The notes beneath the pieces were generated by a model. The model was not told the DNA's origin. It made no database searches and saw nothing but the letters and a program-made list of their open reading frames with translations. This document shows, piece by piece, positions 9,256 through 18,808 of a DNA stretch of 64,000 nucleotides. Location: positions 2,108,001 through 2,172,000 of the forward strand of contig NZ_JAUTBD010000001.1 in assembly GCF_030818935.1 (NCBI RefSeq). Reading direction: 5' to 3'. Source of the DNA: Microbacterium sp. SORGH_AS_1204 (GTDB taxonomy: Bacteria > Actinomycetota > Actinomycetes > Actinomycetales > Microbacteriaceae). A program made the position numbers and the translations under genes. Every line of letters starts with the position of its first letter. Within the stretch, counting starts at the first letter, position 1.

Positions 9256-10650
9256 ATGACCTCGTTCCAGCCCGAGACGATCGCGGGTCAGGCTCCGCCC
9301 GCCGACAGCGTCCACCCCCGCGACTCGCGCACGGACGCGCCGACCTCGGTCTCCCGCCTGAACGACACCATCCGCGGGTTCATCGAGCGCTGGGGGTCGG
9401 TGTGGGTCGAGGGCGAGATCACCTCGTTCAACCGCCGCGGCGGCAACGTCTTCGGGCGTCTGAAAGACCTCGGCACCGAGTCGACGGTGGCGTTCCGCAT
9501 CTGGTCGAGCACGCTGAACCGCCTGCCGAAAGACCTCAAGGTCGGCGACCACGTCGTCGCGTGCGTCAAGGCCGACTACTTCCCGCGCACGGGCGACTTC
9601 TCGTTCTCGATCTCGGCGATGCGCCACGTGGGGCTCGGAGAACAGCTCGAGCGTCTCGAGCGCCTGCGCGTGCAGCTGCGCGCAGAGGGCCTGTTCGACC
9701 CGGTCCGCAAGAAGAAGCCGCCCTTCCTCCCCCACTGCATCGGGCTCATCACGGGCGAGAACTCCGACGCCGAGAAAGACGTGCATCGCAACGCCGAGCT
9801 GCGCTGGCCCCGCGTGCGCTTCCGCACCCAGCACGCCGCCGTGCAGGGCGACCGGTGCGTTCCCGAGACTCTCGCGGCGCTGAAGATCCTGGATGCCGAC
9901 CCCGAGGTCGACGTGATCGTCATCGCGCGCGGCGGCGGGGATCCGCAGACGCTGCTCGGCTTCAGCGACGAGCGGCTGCTGCGGGCCGTCGCGGCGGCAT
10001 CCACCCCGATCGTCAGCGCGATCGGCCACGAGAACGACCGACCCCTCCTCGACGAGGTCGCCGACGTGCGCGCCTCCACCCCCACCGATGCGGCCAAGCG
10101 TGTGGTGCCCGACGTGAGCGAGCAGCGGGCGCTGGTCGCACAGCTGCGGGCGCGCCTGACCGGGCGTCTCACGCAACGAGTGCTGCACGACATCGCCCAG
10201 CTCGAGCAGGTGCGCTCCCGTCCGGCGCTGCGCACCCCGCACGCGATGCTCACCTCCCGGGCTCAGGAGCTGTGGATGCTGTCGAACCGCGGCCGTGACA
10301 TCGTCGACCGCCGTATCGAGGGCGAGCGGCGCCGCGCGAGCGAGCTCGGCGCGGGGCTTCGCGCGCTCTCGCCTCTGGCCACACTCGCCCGCGGGTACGC
10401 GATCGCCCAGCTGCCCGACGGCACCGTGCTGCGCGACGCGGCGCAGGCCCCGGCCGGCACCGCGCTCCGACTCACCGTCGAAGAGGGAACGGTGGCCGCA
10501 CGGTCGGAGGGCGGTGTCCCCGACGCGGTTCCGCACGGGAAGGCCACGGCCGGCCGCGTTCCGGCGGACCGCTCCGACTCCGCGGCATCCGTAGATCGAC
10601 CGCTCGACGACGAAGCACCCGGCGACCGAGTGTCGGAGGGCCGCGCCTAG
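9256..10650 (+). CDS. xseA: Exodeoxyribonuclease VII large subunit
   Basis: 464 aa. The N-terminal OB-fold (about 25-120, with [19 protein letters not shown]) is followed by the catalytic domain, containing [13 protein letters not shown], the [15 protein letters not shown] motif and the [22 protein letters not shown] segment. With XseB it forms exonuclease VII, which degrades single-stranded DNA from both ends. The last roughly 50 residues are polar, Pro/Asp-rich and probably disordered, beyond the usual domain end. I chose the ATG at 9256; in-frame GTG codons at 9181 and 9208 would add residues lying within the ispH promoter. Confidence 0.95.
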   Translation: MTSFQPETIAGQAPPADSVHPRDSRTDAPTSVSRLNDTIRGFIERWGSVWVEGEITSFNRRGGNVFGRLKDLGTESTVAFRIWSSTLNRLPKDLKVGDHVVACVKADYFPRTGDFSFSISAMRHVGLGEQLERLERLRVQLRAEGLFDPVRKKKPPFLPHCIGLITGENSDAEKDVHRNAELRWPRVRFRTQHAAVQGDRCVPETLAALKILDADPEVDVIVIARGGGDPQTLLGFSDERLLRAVAAASTPIVSAIGHENDRPLLDEVADVRASTPTDAAKRVVPDVSEQRALVAQLRARLTGRLTQRVLHDIAQLEQVRSRPALRTPHAMLTSRAQELWMLSNRGRDIVDRRIEGERRRASELGAGLRALSPLATLARGYAIAQLPDGTVLRDAAQAPAGTALRLTVEEGTVAARSEGGVPDAVPHGKATAGRVPADRSDSAASVDRPLDDEAPGDRVSEGRA

Positions 10651-10653
10651 AAT
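10648..10653 (+). promoter_or_regulatory. Internal -10 box for xseB, overlapping the xseA stop codon
   Basis: TAGAAT uses the TAG stop codon of xseA as its first three bases and sits seven bases (GGATGCC) before the ATG at 10661. This would allow a leaderless xseB transcript in addition to read-through from xseA. Confidence 0.5.
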
Positions 10654-10888
10654 GGATGCCATGACCGCGACGACACCCGGCCCCTCCGCCGACGTCGCGT
10701 CCCTCTCGTTCGAGCAGGCCCGCGACGAACTCGTCCGCGTCGTCGCCGAGCTCGAGCAGGGCGCACCGACGCTCGAAGAGTCGCTGGCCCTGTGGGAGCG
10801 CGGCGAGAAGCTCTACGCCCGCTGCGAGGAGTGGCTGCTCGGCGCCAAACGTCGCCTCGATGCCGCACGCGGCGAGGGAGACTCCTGA
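10652..10888 (+). CDS. xseB: Exodeoxyribonuclease VII small subunit
   Basis: 78 aa (75 if the second ATG at 10661 is used, which fits the upstream -10 box better). It has the characteristic short XseB pattern: [37 protein letters not shown] then a Cys and a basic C-terminus. XseB subunits coat the XseA helical region and activate the nuclease. It follows xseA by one base, and its stop overlaps the start of the next gene (TGATG). Confidence 0.95.
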   Translation: MDAMTATTPGPSADVASLSFEQARDELVRVVAELEQGAPTLEESLALWERGEKLYARCEEWLLGAKRRLDAARGEGDS

Positions 10889-11520
10889 TGGCCCGCGTCG
10901 TCGCCCACCTCGGTCGTCCCGAGACCCCGCAAGAGACGGCCGACCGCAAGGCGGAGTCCTCTCGGCGGTACCGGTCGAGCAAGACCTTCCGCAACCTCAT
11001 GGCGGCGATGCTCGTCACCATCGCGGTCGTGTTCGTCGTCGTCGCCGCCGTCCCGCGCGGCGAGCCGGCTCCGCGGCCCGAACCCGACGTCACCGCGCTG
11101 GCCGCCGATCTGCAGGCCGAGCGCGGGCGCCCCGTGCTCACGCCGTCGCTCGGCGAGGGGTGGCGCGTCAACCTGGCGACCACCGAGGGCGTCGGCGGCA
11201 CCGAGGCGTGGACGATGGTCTACGTCCGTTCGGGCGAATCCGGCTTCCTCCGCGTCGCGCAGGGGTTCGATGCAGATGAAGCGTGGGTGGGGCAGGTGCT
11301 CGACGGCACCCGCAGCAGCGAGACGAACGAGATCGACGGCATCACCTGGAACGTCTACCGTCCGTCGAACCCTTCGGGCACGGGCAACATCGATTACGCG
11401 CTGGCCACCGAGGCCGGCCCCGACTACGTCCTCGTCTACGGCGACGCGGCACCCGAAACGGCGGCCCTCGCGGCCGCGTCCGTCACCACTCAGGTCGAGC
11501 AGTTGAGAGAGGTCCCGTGA
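10888..11520 (+). CDS. DUF4245 membrane-anchored protein
   Basis: 210 aa. A basic N-terminal tail of about 30 residues precedes one membrane helix (about 37-57, [20 protein letters not shown]). The exported part shows the DUF4245 pattern: [21 protein letters not shown], then [10 protein letters not shown] and a C-terminal YVLVYGDA. Actinobacterial DUF4245 proteins are of unknown function. Its ATG overlaps the xseB stop, and the following carbonic anhydrase gene overlaps its own stop (GTGA), so xseA, xseB, this gene and the carbonic anhydrase are likely one operon. Confidence 0.85.
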   Translation: MARVVAHLGRPETPQETADRKAESSRRYRSSKTFRNLMAAMLVTIAVVFVVVAAVPRGEPAPRPEPDVTALAADLQAERGRPVLTPSLGEGWRVNLATTEGVGGTEAWTMVYVRSGESGFLRVAQGFDADEAWVGQVLDGTRSSETNEIDGITWNVYRPSNPSGTGNIDYALATEAGPDYVLVYGDAAPETAALAAASVTTQVEQLREVP

Positions 11521-12188
11521 GCGAGCGCATGACCCCGCGTCAGGTGTGGCAGCAGATGGTGGAAGGAAACCAGCGTTTCGTCGCCGGTCAGCCCGCCCAT
11601 CCCCGTCAAGACGTGGAACGTCGCGCCGAGCTCGCCAGCTCGCAGCACCCCACCGCGGCGCTGTTCGGATGCTCCGACTCGCGGCTGGCCGCCGAGATCA
11701 TCTTCGACGAGGGCCTGGGCGACCTGTTCGTCGTGCGAAACGCCGGCCAGGTCATCTCCGACTCGGTGATCGGAAGCCTCGAGTATGCCGTGGGCGTGCT
11801 CGAGGTGCCGCTCATCGTCGTCCTCGCGCACGACGCGTGCGGAGCCGTCGGCGCCGCCATCGACAGCACCGGTCTCGACGCCCCCACCCTGCCGGCCTAC
11901 ATCTGGCGCCAGATCGCCCCGATCGTGCCCGCCGTGCGCCGCGTGCAGCGCGCGAGCGCCGTCGACGGCCACCTGCCCGAGCGGGTCGACCCCGAACAGG
12001 TCGGCCGCGAGCACCTGCGCCACACCGTGGGCGAGCTGCTGCGCGCCTCGGAGCTCATCAGCGAGGCCGTCGCCGACGGTCGCACCGCCGTCGTGGGCGC
12101 CAACTACCGCCTCGACGAGGGAGAAGCCTTCCCCGTCGTCATCGTGGGCGACGTCGACGACGCGCGCGTCGAAGCCGTCCACAGCTGA
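11517..12188 (+). CDS. Beta-class carbonic anhydrase
   Basis: 223 aa. It interconverts CO2 and bicarbonate. Zinc ligands and catalytic dyad are visible: C52-x-D54-x-R56 in FGCSDSR, then H105 and C108 in AHDACGAVG. The C-terminal beta strand [17 protein letters not shown] is typical of the clade close to the Mycobacterium Rv3588c type. The GTG start overlaps the upstream stop codon (GTGA); an ATG lies four codons later. Bicarbonate from this enzyme could feed the ppc product encoded in the same window, although the two genes are 28 kb apart. Confidence 0.92.
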   Translation: MSERMTPRQVWQQMVEGNQRFVAGQPAHPRQDVERRAELASSQHPTAALFGCSDSRLAAEIIFDEGLGDLFVVRNAGQVISDSVIGSLEYAVGVLEVPLIVVLAHDACGAVGAAIDSTGLDAPTLPAYIWRQIAPIVPAVRRVQRASAVDGHLPERVDPEQVGREHLRHTVGELLRASELISEAVADGRTAVVGANYRLDEGEAFPVVIVGDVDDARVEAVHS

Positions 12189-12223
12189 GAACCACCGAAC
12201 GACAGACCTGGAGGAACGACGAC

Positions 12224-13618
12224 GTGACCGACATCGAGTACCGCATCGAACACGACACCATGGGTGAGGTGCGGGTGCCCAAGGACGCCCTCTACGCCGC
12301 GCAGACACAGCGCGCGGTCGAGAACTTCCCCATCTCCGGGTCCGGACTCGAGTCGACGCAGATCGCCGCCCTCGCACGCATCAAGAAGGCCGCCGCCCTC
12401 GCCAACAAGGAGCTCGGCACCCTCGACGCCCAGATCGCGGATGCCATCGCCCAGGCCGCCGACGAGGTCGTCACCGGGCGCCACGACGCGCACTTCCCCG
12501 TCGACACGTACCAGACCGGCAGCGGCACCTCGTCGAACATGAACATGAACGAGGTGCTCGCGACGCTCGCGACCGGCATCCTCGGTACGCCCGTTCACCC
12601 GAACGACCACGTCAACGCCTCGCAGTCGTCGAACGACGTCTTCCCCACCTCGGTGCACATCGCCGTGACGCAGGCCCTCATCACCGACCTCGTCCCGGCG
12701 CTCGATCACCTCGCCGCCGCCCTCGAGGCCAAGGCCGAGGCGTGGAAGGGCATCGTGAAGTCGGGCCGCACCCACCTCATGGATGCCACGCCGGTCACCC
12801 TCGGCCAGGAGTTCGGCGGCTACGCCCGCCAGATGCGTCTCGGTATCGAGCGCGTCGAGGCCGTCCTGCCCCGCGTCGGCGAGGTGCCCCTCGGCGGCAC
12901 CGCGGTCGGCACCGGCATCAACACCCCGCTCGGCTTCCCGCAGAAGGTCATCGAGCTGCTCGCGGCAGAGACCGAGCTGCCCATCACCGAGGCGAAGGAC
13001 CACTTCGAGGCGCAGGCCAACCGCGACGGTCTCGTCGAGGCATCCGGCGCCCTCCGCACCATCGCGGTCTCGCTGACCAAGATCAACAACGACATCCGCT
13101 GGATGGGTTCGGGCCCCAACACGGGTCTGGGCGAGCTGCACATCCCCGATCTGCAGCCCGGCTCCTCGATCATGCCCGGCAAGGTCAACCCCGTCGTCCC
13201 CGAGGCGACCCTCATGGTGTGCGCGCGTGTGATCGGCAACGACGCCACCGTGGCCTGGGCCGGCGCCTCCGGCTCGTTCGAGTTGAACGTCGCGATCCCC
13301 GTCATGGGTACGGCGCTGCTGGAGTCGATCCGCCTGCTGTCGAACGCCATGCGGGTGCTCGCCGACAAGACCATCGACGGGCTCGAGGCCAACGTCTCGC
13401 GCGCCGAAGCGTTCGCGGGCATGTCGCCCTCGATCGTGACCCCGCTGAACAAGGTCATCGGCTACGAGGCCGCGGCGAAGATCGCCAAGCACTCGGTCGC
13501 CAAGGGCATCACCGTCCGCGAGGCCGTCATCGACCTCGGTTACGTCGAGCGCGGCGAGATCACCGAAGAGGTGCTCGACGCCAAGCTCGACCTGCTGTCG
13601 ATGACCCACCCGGGCTGA
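12224..13618 (+). CDS. fumC: Class II fumarate hydratase
   Basis: 464 aa, full length. It hydrates fumarate to malate in the TCA cycle. The superfamily signature [11 protein letters not shown] is present near residues 317-327, with the substrate motifs [25 protein letters not shown] and [17 protein letters not shown]. The GTG start at 12224 has a GGAGG site about nine bases upstream. It follows the carbonic anhydrase by 35 bases and may belong to the same transcription unit. Confidence 0.97.
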   Translation: MTDIEYRIEHDTMGEVRVPKDALYAAQTQRAVENFPISGSGLESTQIAALARIKKAAALANKELGTLDAQIADAIAQAADEVVTGRHDAHFPVDTYQTGSGTSSNMNMNEVLATLATGILGTPVHPNDHVNASQSSNDVFPTSVHIAVTQALITDLVPALDHLAAALEAKAEAWKGIVKSGRTHLMDATPVTLGQEFGGYARQMRLGIERVEAVLPRVGEVPLGGTAVGTGINTPLGFPQKVIELLAAETELPITEAKDHFEAQANRDGLVEASGALRTIAVSLTKINNDIRWMGSGPNTGLGELHIPDLQPGSSIMPGKVNPVVPEATLMVCARVIGNDATVAWAGASGSFELNVAIPVMGTALLESIRLLSNAMRVLADKTIDGLEANVSRAEAFAGMSPSIVTPLNKVIGYEAAAKIAKHSVAKGITVREAVIDLGYVERGEITEEVLDAKLDLLSMTHPG

Positions 13619-13653
13619 GCACCACGACGACCGTTCACGACGCCGAGGCGCGC

Positions 13654-13659
13654 CATAAT
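13654..13659 (+). promoter_or_regulatory. -10 box upstream of the histidine kinase gene
   Basis: CATAAT, six bases before the ATG at 13666. The spacer CGGAGG can also act as a Shine-Dalgarno sequence if transcription starts further upstream. Confidence 0.45.
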
Positions 13660-13665
13660 CGGAGG

Positions 13666-15081
13666 ATGAGCCGCACGACGAGACCCGTCTCGACGCGCGT
13701 GCGACTTCTCGGCGCGATCCTCGGCGTCGTGCTGCTCGGCATGATCCTCGCCGGCGGTGTGACGTTCCTCGTGCAGAGCGACCGTGTGATCGCCAACGCC
13801 GAGCGCCAGCTCGACGGCTTCGTGACGACGGCGTCGACGAGCAGTCAGGATGCCGCCGACCTCGCCGCAGCCGTGATCCCGGGTCGCACCGACGGCACCC
13901 TCGCCCTCGCCGGCACGCAGGTCCTCGCCGGCACGCCGTCGCCTCCCGGCCTTCGACTGGCCGACGACGCCGAGCTGGTGGCATCCCTCGCTCAGGCGGT
14001 CGCCGACGGACGCCTGCGCGGGCGGCTCGACAGCGACCAGGGACCGGTGCTGTACGCCGCGGTCGAGGGGCGCGGTGGCGCGATCGTGCAGGTCATCTCC
14101 GTCGACCAGCGCATGGAGCTGGTCGCGCTCTCCAGCGTCACCTACGGCATCACGGCGCTGGCCGTGCTCGTGCTGATCGGGGTCGCGGGCTATTTCGTCA
14201 CGGGCCGCCTGTTCTCGCCGCTTCGCCGTCTGCGGGCCACGGCCGACGCGATCACCATCGACGACCTCGGCACGCGCCTGCGCGCCCACGGCAACGATGA
14301 GATCTCCGACCTCACGACCTCGGTCAACTCCATGCTCGATCGTCTCGCGATGTCGGTCGAGGCACAGCGGCAGTTGCTCGACGACGTCCGGCACGAACTG
14401 AAGACGCCCATCACGATCGTCCGGGGGCACCTCGAGATGATGGACCCCGCCGACCCGCACGACGTCGTCGAGACGCGCGACCTCGGTATCGCCGAGCTCG
14501 ACCGCCTGTCGCGTCTCGTCGCCGACATCGACGCCCTCGCCGACATCGAGACCGGGGCGTTGTCAGCCGCCGTCATCGACGTCGGAGCGCTCACCGACCG
14601 GGTCGCCGAACTCGCGGGAGCCATCGCGGGTCACACGTGGAGCGTCGAGCAGCGCGCGCGCGTACGCATCCGCGGCGACGCCGACCGTCTGGTGCAGGCA
14701 TGGGTGCAGCTCGCCGACAACGCGGCGAAGTACACCCCCGACGGCAGCCCCATCGAGATCGGAAGCACCGCAGACGCCGGCACCGCGCAGCTGTGGGTGC
14801 GCGATCACGGTCCGGGCATCCCGCCGGCGGCCCGTCATCGGGTCTTCCGCCGCTTCGACCGCCTGTCCACGCGGCGCGGGGTGGAGGGCTCGGGTCTGGG
14901 TCTGTCGATCGTGGATGCCATCGCCAAGGCGCACGACGGACATTGCTCGATCTCCGACACCCCCGGCGGTGGAGCCACGCTGACGCTGCACATCCCCCTC
15001 ACCGGGTCCCAGTCCCCCGCCCGCCTGCCGACGCCCGTGCGCGCCGGCGACGTCGTCATGCAGAGAGAGGCCACCGGATGA
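13666..15081 (+). CDS. Two-component sensor histidine kinase
   Basis: 471 aa. Two membrane helices (about 13-36 and 155-178) flank an extracytoplasmic sensor region of roughly 115 residues. A HAMP linker follows (about 178-230), then HisKA with phospho-acceptor H243 in DDVRHELKTPI, and a HATPase_c domain with the N box (QLADNAAKYT), G1 (DHGPGIP) and G2 (GSGLGLSIV). It should autophosphorylate and pass phosphate to the response regulator encoded next, whose ATG overlaps its stop codon (ATGA). The signal is unknown. Confidence 0.95.
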   Translation: MSRTTRPVSTRVRLLGAILGVVLLGMILAGGVTFLVQSDRVIANAERQLDGFVTTASTSSQDAADLAAAVIPGRTDGTLALAGTQVLAGTPSPPGLRLADDAELVASLAQAVADGRLRGRLDSDQGPVLYAAVEGRGGAIVQVISVDQRMELVALSSVTYGITALAVLVLIGVAGYFVTGRLFSPLRRLRATADAITIDDLGTRLRAHGNDEISDLTTSVNSMLDRLAMSVEAQRQLLDDVRHELKTPITIVRGHLEMMDPADPHDVVETRDLGIAELDRLSRLVADIDALADIETGALSAAVIDVGALTDRVAELAGAIAGHTWSVEQRARVRIRGDADRLVQAWVQLADNAAKYTPDGSPIEIGSTADAGTAQLWVRDHGPGIPPAARHRVFRRFDRLSTRRGVEGSGLGLSIVDAIAKAHDGHCSISDTPGGGATLTLHIPLTGSQSPARLPTPVRAGDVVMQREATG

Positions 15082-15734
15082 CCCGCATCCTCATCGCCGA
15101 AGACGAGGAACGCATCGCCTCCTTCGTGGCGAAGGGACTCGAATCCGCGGGCTATCAGACGCTGATCGTCGACGACGGCGCCGACGCGCTCGAGACCGCC
15201 CTCTCGGGCGAGGTCGATCTGGTGCTGCTCGACGTCGGGCTGCCCTCGCTCGACGGCTTCGAAGTGCTGCGCAGTCTCCGGGGCCAGGGCTCGTCGCTGC
15301 CGGTCATCATGTTGACCGCCCGCACGAGCACGCGCGACACCGTCGACGGACTCGACGCCGGCGCGAACGACTACGTCGCGAAGCCCTTCAAATTCGACGA
15401 GCTGCTCGCCCGCGTGCGCTCGCGGCTGCGCGAACCGGTCACCGTCGGCACGATGACCATCGGCCACGGCGACGTCACGCTCGATGTACTGGCGAGGCGC
15501 GCCACGGTCGGCTCGCGGGAGATCGACCTGAGTGCCCGCGAGTTCGCGCTGGCCGAGGAGTTCCTGCGCCACGCCGGTCAAGTGCTCAGCCGCGAGCAGC
15601 TGCTCAGCCGCGTCTGGGGAATGGACTTCGACCCGTCATCGAACGTCGTCGACGTGTACGTGCGGTACCTGCGCGCGAAGGTGGGGCCCGGCCATATCGT
15701 CACCGTTCGCGGCGCCGGCTACCGCTGGGAGTGA
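15078..15734 (+). CDS. Response regulator, OmpR/PhoB family
   Basis: 218 aa. The receiver domain has acidic residues E8, D9 and E10, phospho-acceptor D52 (LVLLDVGLPS) and K102 (VAKPF). The C-terminal winged helix is of the OmpR type: LSAREFALAEEFLRHAGQVLSREQLLSRVWG, then DVYVRYLRAKV and RGAGYRW at the end. It acts as a DNA-binding output partner of the kinase encoded immediately upstream, and a terminator follows directly. Confidence 0.96.
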   Translation: MTRILIAEDEERIASFVAKGLESAGYQTLIVDDGADALETALSGEVDLVLLDVGLPSLDGFEVLRSLRGQGSSLPVIMLTARTSTRDTVDGLDAGANDYVAKPFKFDELLARVRSRLREPVTVGTMTIGHGDVTLDVLARRATVGSREIDLSAREFALAEEFLRHAGQVLSREQLLSRVWGMDFDPSSNVVDVYVRYLRAKVGPGHIVTVRGAGYRWE

Positions 15735-15754
15735 CGACGACCTCGAAGACCCGA

Positions 15755-15785
15755 AAAACCCCCGGCGGGGGGAACCGGGGGTTTT
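15755..15785 (+). terminator. Terminator after the response regulator
   Basis: 11-bp perfect stem AAAACCCCCGG / CCGGGGGTTTT around a 9-nt loop, 20 bases after the stop codon, with a T run in the right arm. Confidence 0.85.
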
Positions 15786-16096
15786 CAGGGAGACGCGTCC
15801 GGTGGTCTTCCGGCTCACCCGAAGAGCGGTGACCTGCGCGTGACGTGTTCTCTTGTTTCCATGGGGGAACCGCCGAGGCGGTGACGAGGTTTCCCTCGCC
15901 GACAGAATCAACAATGGCGGTCGTTTGTGAGAAGCCGGGGAGCCGAACATGAGAAACCTCTCATGTAGGCGGAACGCGCGCGAGCGACGTCGGCAGACGG
16001 CCTTCGACGGACACCTCCCGCCACTCGCGCCCGCCGCTCCGATCCCGTCTACGACGGCGACGGAGCCGTGCGCCCGAGCCCGCATCCGCAGCAAGA
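15786..16096. other. Intergenic region between convergent genes, with two inverted repeats
   Basis: No gene is seen. Around 15863-15896 a long imperfect stem can form (GGGGGAACC with GGTTTCCC, enclosing CCGCC/GCGG). At 15947-15966 there is a perfect 8-bp inverted repeat, ACATGAGA-N4-TCTCATGT. The segment 15850-15970 is less GC-rich than its surroundings. I cannot say whether these are RNA structures or protein sites. Confidence 0.4.
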
Positions 16097-16129
16097 GGAA
16101 GGGCCGGGATGCCACATCCCGGCCCTTCC
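16097..16129 (-). terminator. Terminator after phoH
   Basis: 15-bp perfect stem (GGAAGGGCCGGGATG and its complement) with a 3-nt loop, 13 bases beyond the phoH stop codon. Confidence 0.85.
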
Positions 16130-16141
16130 CCCACCTCGGCG

Positions 16142-17503
16142 CTATGACAGCTCGCCGGCCTCCAGGAGGTCGGTGACGAGCGCGGCGATGGCGGAGCGCT
16201 CGGAGCGGGTCAAGGTGACGTGCCCGAACAGCCCGTGCCCCTTCAGCGTCTCGATGACCGACGCGACCCCGTCGTGACGACCGACGCGCAGGTTGTCGCG
16301 CTGTCCGACGTCGTGGGTCAGCACGACGCGGGAGTTCTGCCCGATACGGCTGAGCACCGTCAGCAGCACGTTCCGCTCCAGCGACTGGGCCTCGTCGACG
16401 ATGACGAACGCGTCGTGCAGCGAGCGACCGCGGATGTGCGTCAGCGGCAGCACCTCGAGCATCCCGCGGGCCAGGACCTCCTCGAGCACGTTGCCCGAGA
16501 CGACCGATCCGAGGGTGTCGAAGACCGCCTGACCCCAGGGCCCCATCTTTTCGGCCTGATCGCCGGGGAGATAGCCCAGCTCCTGCCCGCCGACGGCGAA
16601 CAACGGCCGGAACACGATGATCTTCTTCTGCTGCTGGCGCTCCAGCACCGCCTCGAGCGCGGCGCACAGTGCGAGCGCCGATTTGCCGGTGCCGGCCCGC
16701 CCGCCGAGCGAGACGATGCCGACCTCGGGGTCGAGCAGCAGATCGAGGGCGATGCGCTGCTCCGCGGAGCGTCCGTGCAGACCGAAGGCCTCCCGGTCTC
16801 CGCGGACGAGCCGGAACTGCCCCTTGCCGGTCACCCGGCCGAGAGCCGATCCGCGCTCCGAGTGGATGACGAGGCCCGTGTTGACCGGCATCCCCGCCAC
16901 CGCCTCGCTCACCGCGACCTCGGTCTCGTAGAGGTCGGCGAGGTCGTCGCCCGAGACGTCGATCGTGGCGATCCCTGTCCACCCCGAGTCCATCGCCTGC
17001 TCGGCGAGGTACTCCTCGGTGTTCAGACCCAGGGATGCCGCTTTCACGCGCATCGGAAGGTCCTTCGAGACCACGGTGACCTCGGCGCCGTCCGTGGCGA
17101 TGTTCATCGCGACAGCGAGGATGCGACTGTCGTTGCCTCCCGTGCGCATGCCCGACGGCAGGACCCCCGGGTCGGTGTTGTTGAGTTCGACACGGAGGGT
17201 GCCGTCGTTGCCGACGGGGACCGGGAAGTCGAGACGGCCGTGCTCGATACGGAGCTCGTCGAGGTGGCGCAGGGCCTGTCGAGCAAAATACCCGATCTCG
17301 GGGTCGTGACGCTTGCCCTCGAGCTCCATGATCACCACGACGGGGATCACCACCGAATTCTCCGCGAAGCGGAAGAACGCTCGGGGGTCGCTCAGGAGGA
17401 CAGAGGTGTCCAGGACGTATGTGCGAAGCGCCGCATCGGTGCTCGCTTCGGACTCGGCGCTCTCGACGACGTGACGCTGGTCGTACGGTGCTCGTGCAGT
17501 CAC
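16142..17503 (-). CDS. PhoH family protein with N-terminal PIN domain
   Basis: 453 aa. The N-terminal PIN ribonuclease fold (about 25-170, beginning [13 protein letters not shown]) is fused to a PhoH-type ATPase. The ATPase has Walker [14 protein letters not shown] near 265-277 and Walker [12 protein letters not shown]. This PhoH2/YlaK-like arrangement is linked to RNA unwinding and cleavage in mycobacterial relatives. The GTG at 17503 has a GGGAG ribosome-binding site seven bases upstream; a longer in-frame start would add 22 residues. It is followed by its own terminator and is monocistronic. Confidence 0.93.
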   Translation of the reverse strand: MTARAPYDQRHVVESAESEASTDAALRTYVLDTSVLLSDPRAFFRFAENSVVIPVVVIMELEGKRHDPEIGYFARQALRHLDELRIEHGRLDFPVPVGNDGTLRVELNNTDPGVLPSGMRTGGNDSRILAVAMNIATDGAEVTVVSKDLPMRVKAASLGLNTEEYLAEQAMDSGWTGIATIDVSGDDLADLYETEVAVSEAVAGMPVNTGLVIHSERGSALGRVTGKGQFRLVRGDREAFGLHGRSAEQRIALDLLLDPEVGIVSLGGRAGTGKSALALCAALEAVLERQQQKKIIVFRPLFAVGGQELGYLPGDQAEKMGPWGQAVFDTLGSVVSGNVLEEVLARGMLEVLPLTHIRGRSLHDAFVIVDEAQSLERNVLLTVLSRIGQNSRVVLTHDVGQRDNLRVGRHDGVASVIETLKGHGLFGHVTLTRSERSAIAALVTDLLEAGELS

Positions 17504-17902
17504 AACCCACTCCCGACCCGGGTGCAGCACCCGGTTGTCACGAGTCGACCTGTGGGTCACGAGTCGCAATCCGAAGGCCGACTCGATCGGACTCCGTGTC
17601 CGATGTCATCACCGTACGACGCCGCGACGACCCCGAGGGTCGTTAACACGCCGCGAATATGACGAGTTCGTGAACAGCGCGTTCACGCGGTCGGGGGGTC
17701 ACCGGATAGTTCGGATGCCGCGCTCCGCGACTCGGCCCCACCGACACACTCACGGCCCCCGCCGCGCCGCCGACCGCGACACGGACGTCTGAACCTGTCT
17801 GCCCGCGGCGCATCGAGCGTGCCCTGCGACCGCCCCTCCCCCGTTCGCGGGCCCGTGGGACGGAGCACCTCGACGCCACCGCCGCCGCGAGCGCCGACCG
17901 AT
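17504..17902. other. Intergenic region upstream of phoH, downstream of uppS
   Basis: No gene is seen. It holds a perfect 7-bp inverted repeat, CGTGAAC-N5-GTTCACG (17669-17687). A possible phoH -10 hexamer, CATATT, reads on the minus strand just downstream of it. No hairpin terminator for uppS is obvious. Confidence 0.35.
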
Positions 17903-18685
17903 CTACTGGCCGAACCGCCGGTCGCGTGCGGCGAAGTCACGGATGGCGCGCAGGAAATCGACCTCGCGCAGATCGGGACCGAGAGCCTCGACGAAATAGA
18001 ACTCGGAATGCGCCGACTGCCAGAGCAGGAAGTCGCTGAGGCGCTGCTCGCCCGACGTCCGGATGACGAGGTCGGGGTCAGCCTGGCCGCCCGTGTAGAG
18101 GTGTTCGCCGATCTGCTCCGGAGTGAGGCTGGCGGCGAGTTCTTCGAGCGAGCCGCCCGACTCGTCGTGCTTGGCGATGATGGAGCGCACGGCATCCACG
18201 ATCTCGCTGCGACCCCCGTACCCGACCGCCAGGTTCACGTGGAGGCCCTTGTGACCGCGGGTGCGCTCGGTGACCTCGTCGAGCACCTCCGTCAGCGCCG
18301 GCGGCAGATCGTGCGACCGACCCACGTGCTTGACCCGCCAGTCGGGCTCGTGCGAGAGCTCGCGGGCGAGCTCGGCGATGATCTCGAGCAGGTCCTGCAG
18401 CTCCTTGCTGTCGCGCTTGACGAGGTTGTCGTTCGAGAGCAGGTAGAGCGACACGACCTCGATGCCGAGGTCGTCGCACCACCGCAGGAACTCGTGCATC
18501 TTGGCGGCGCCCGCGCGGTGGCCGTGGGCGGCACTGTCGTAGCCGAGTTGACGCGCCCACCGCCGGTTGCCGTCGATCATCATCGCGACGTGGTGCGGAA
18601 CGGTCGCCGGCATGCGCCGACGCAGGCGCGAGATGTAGAGACGGTACAGGGGACCCCGCCCCTCGTTCTTCCACACGCGCGCCAC
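17903..18685 (-). CDS. uppS: Isoprenyl transferase (cis-prenyltransferase, UppS type)
   Basis: 260 aa. It condenses IPP units onto an allylic primer to give the C50/C55 lipid carrier for peptidoglycan and other envelope polymers. Key motifs are MMIDGNRRWA (Mg/pyrophosphate Asp), SLYLLSNDN, GYGGRSEIVDAVR and DLVIRTSGEQRLSDFLLWQ with SEFYF. It depends on the MEP pathway product made by ispH in the same window. The start is GTG, with TAGCGT six bases upstream and no Shine-Dalgarno. Confidence 0.95.
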   Translation of the reverse strand: MARVWKNEGRGPLYRLYISRLRRRMPATVPHHVAMMIDGNRRWARQLGYDSAAHGHRAGAAKMHEFLRWCDDLGIEVVSLYLLSNDNLVKRDSKELQDLLEIIAELARELSHEPDWRVKHVGRSHDLPPALTEVLDEVTERTRGHKGLHVNLAVGYGGRSEIVDAVRSIIAKHDESGGSLEELAASLTPEQIGEHLYTGGQADPDLVIRTSGEQRLSDFLLWQSAHSEFYFVEALGPDLREVDFLRAIRDFAARDRRFGQ

Positions 18686-18691
18686 CCGCCT

Positions 18692-18697
18692 ACGCTA
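18692..18697 (-). promoter_or_regulatory. -10 box of leaderless uppS promoter
   Basis: Minus-strand TAGCGT separated by six bases from the uppS GTG. Confidence 0.6.
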
Positions 18698-18796
18698 CCG
18701 CGTCGCACCCGGGACGACGCCGCGGGTTCGGGTGCCGTTCGCTGAGCGGAGGGAAAGCGCGACCGCCATGTTCCCCCGCGAGCATGGGAGCGGACG

Positions 18797-18802
18797 TAGT
18801 GT
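18797..18802 (+). promoter_or_regulatory. -10 box of leaderless hemolysin III family gene
   Basis: TAGTGT followed by six bases and the GTG at 18809, with no separate ribosome-binding site. Confidence 0.55.
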
Positions 18803-18808
18803 CGAAGG

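Noticed and set aside
15863..15896. c-di-AMP (ydaO-type) riboswitch
   Set aside because: GGGGGAACC is reminiscent of this class, but there is no downstream gene in the right direction and the other conserved elements cannot be found.
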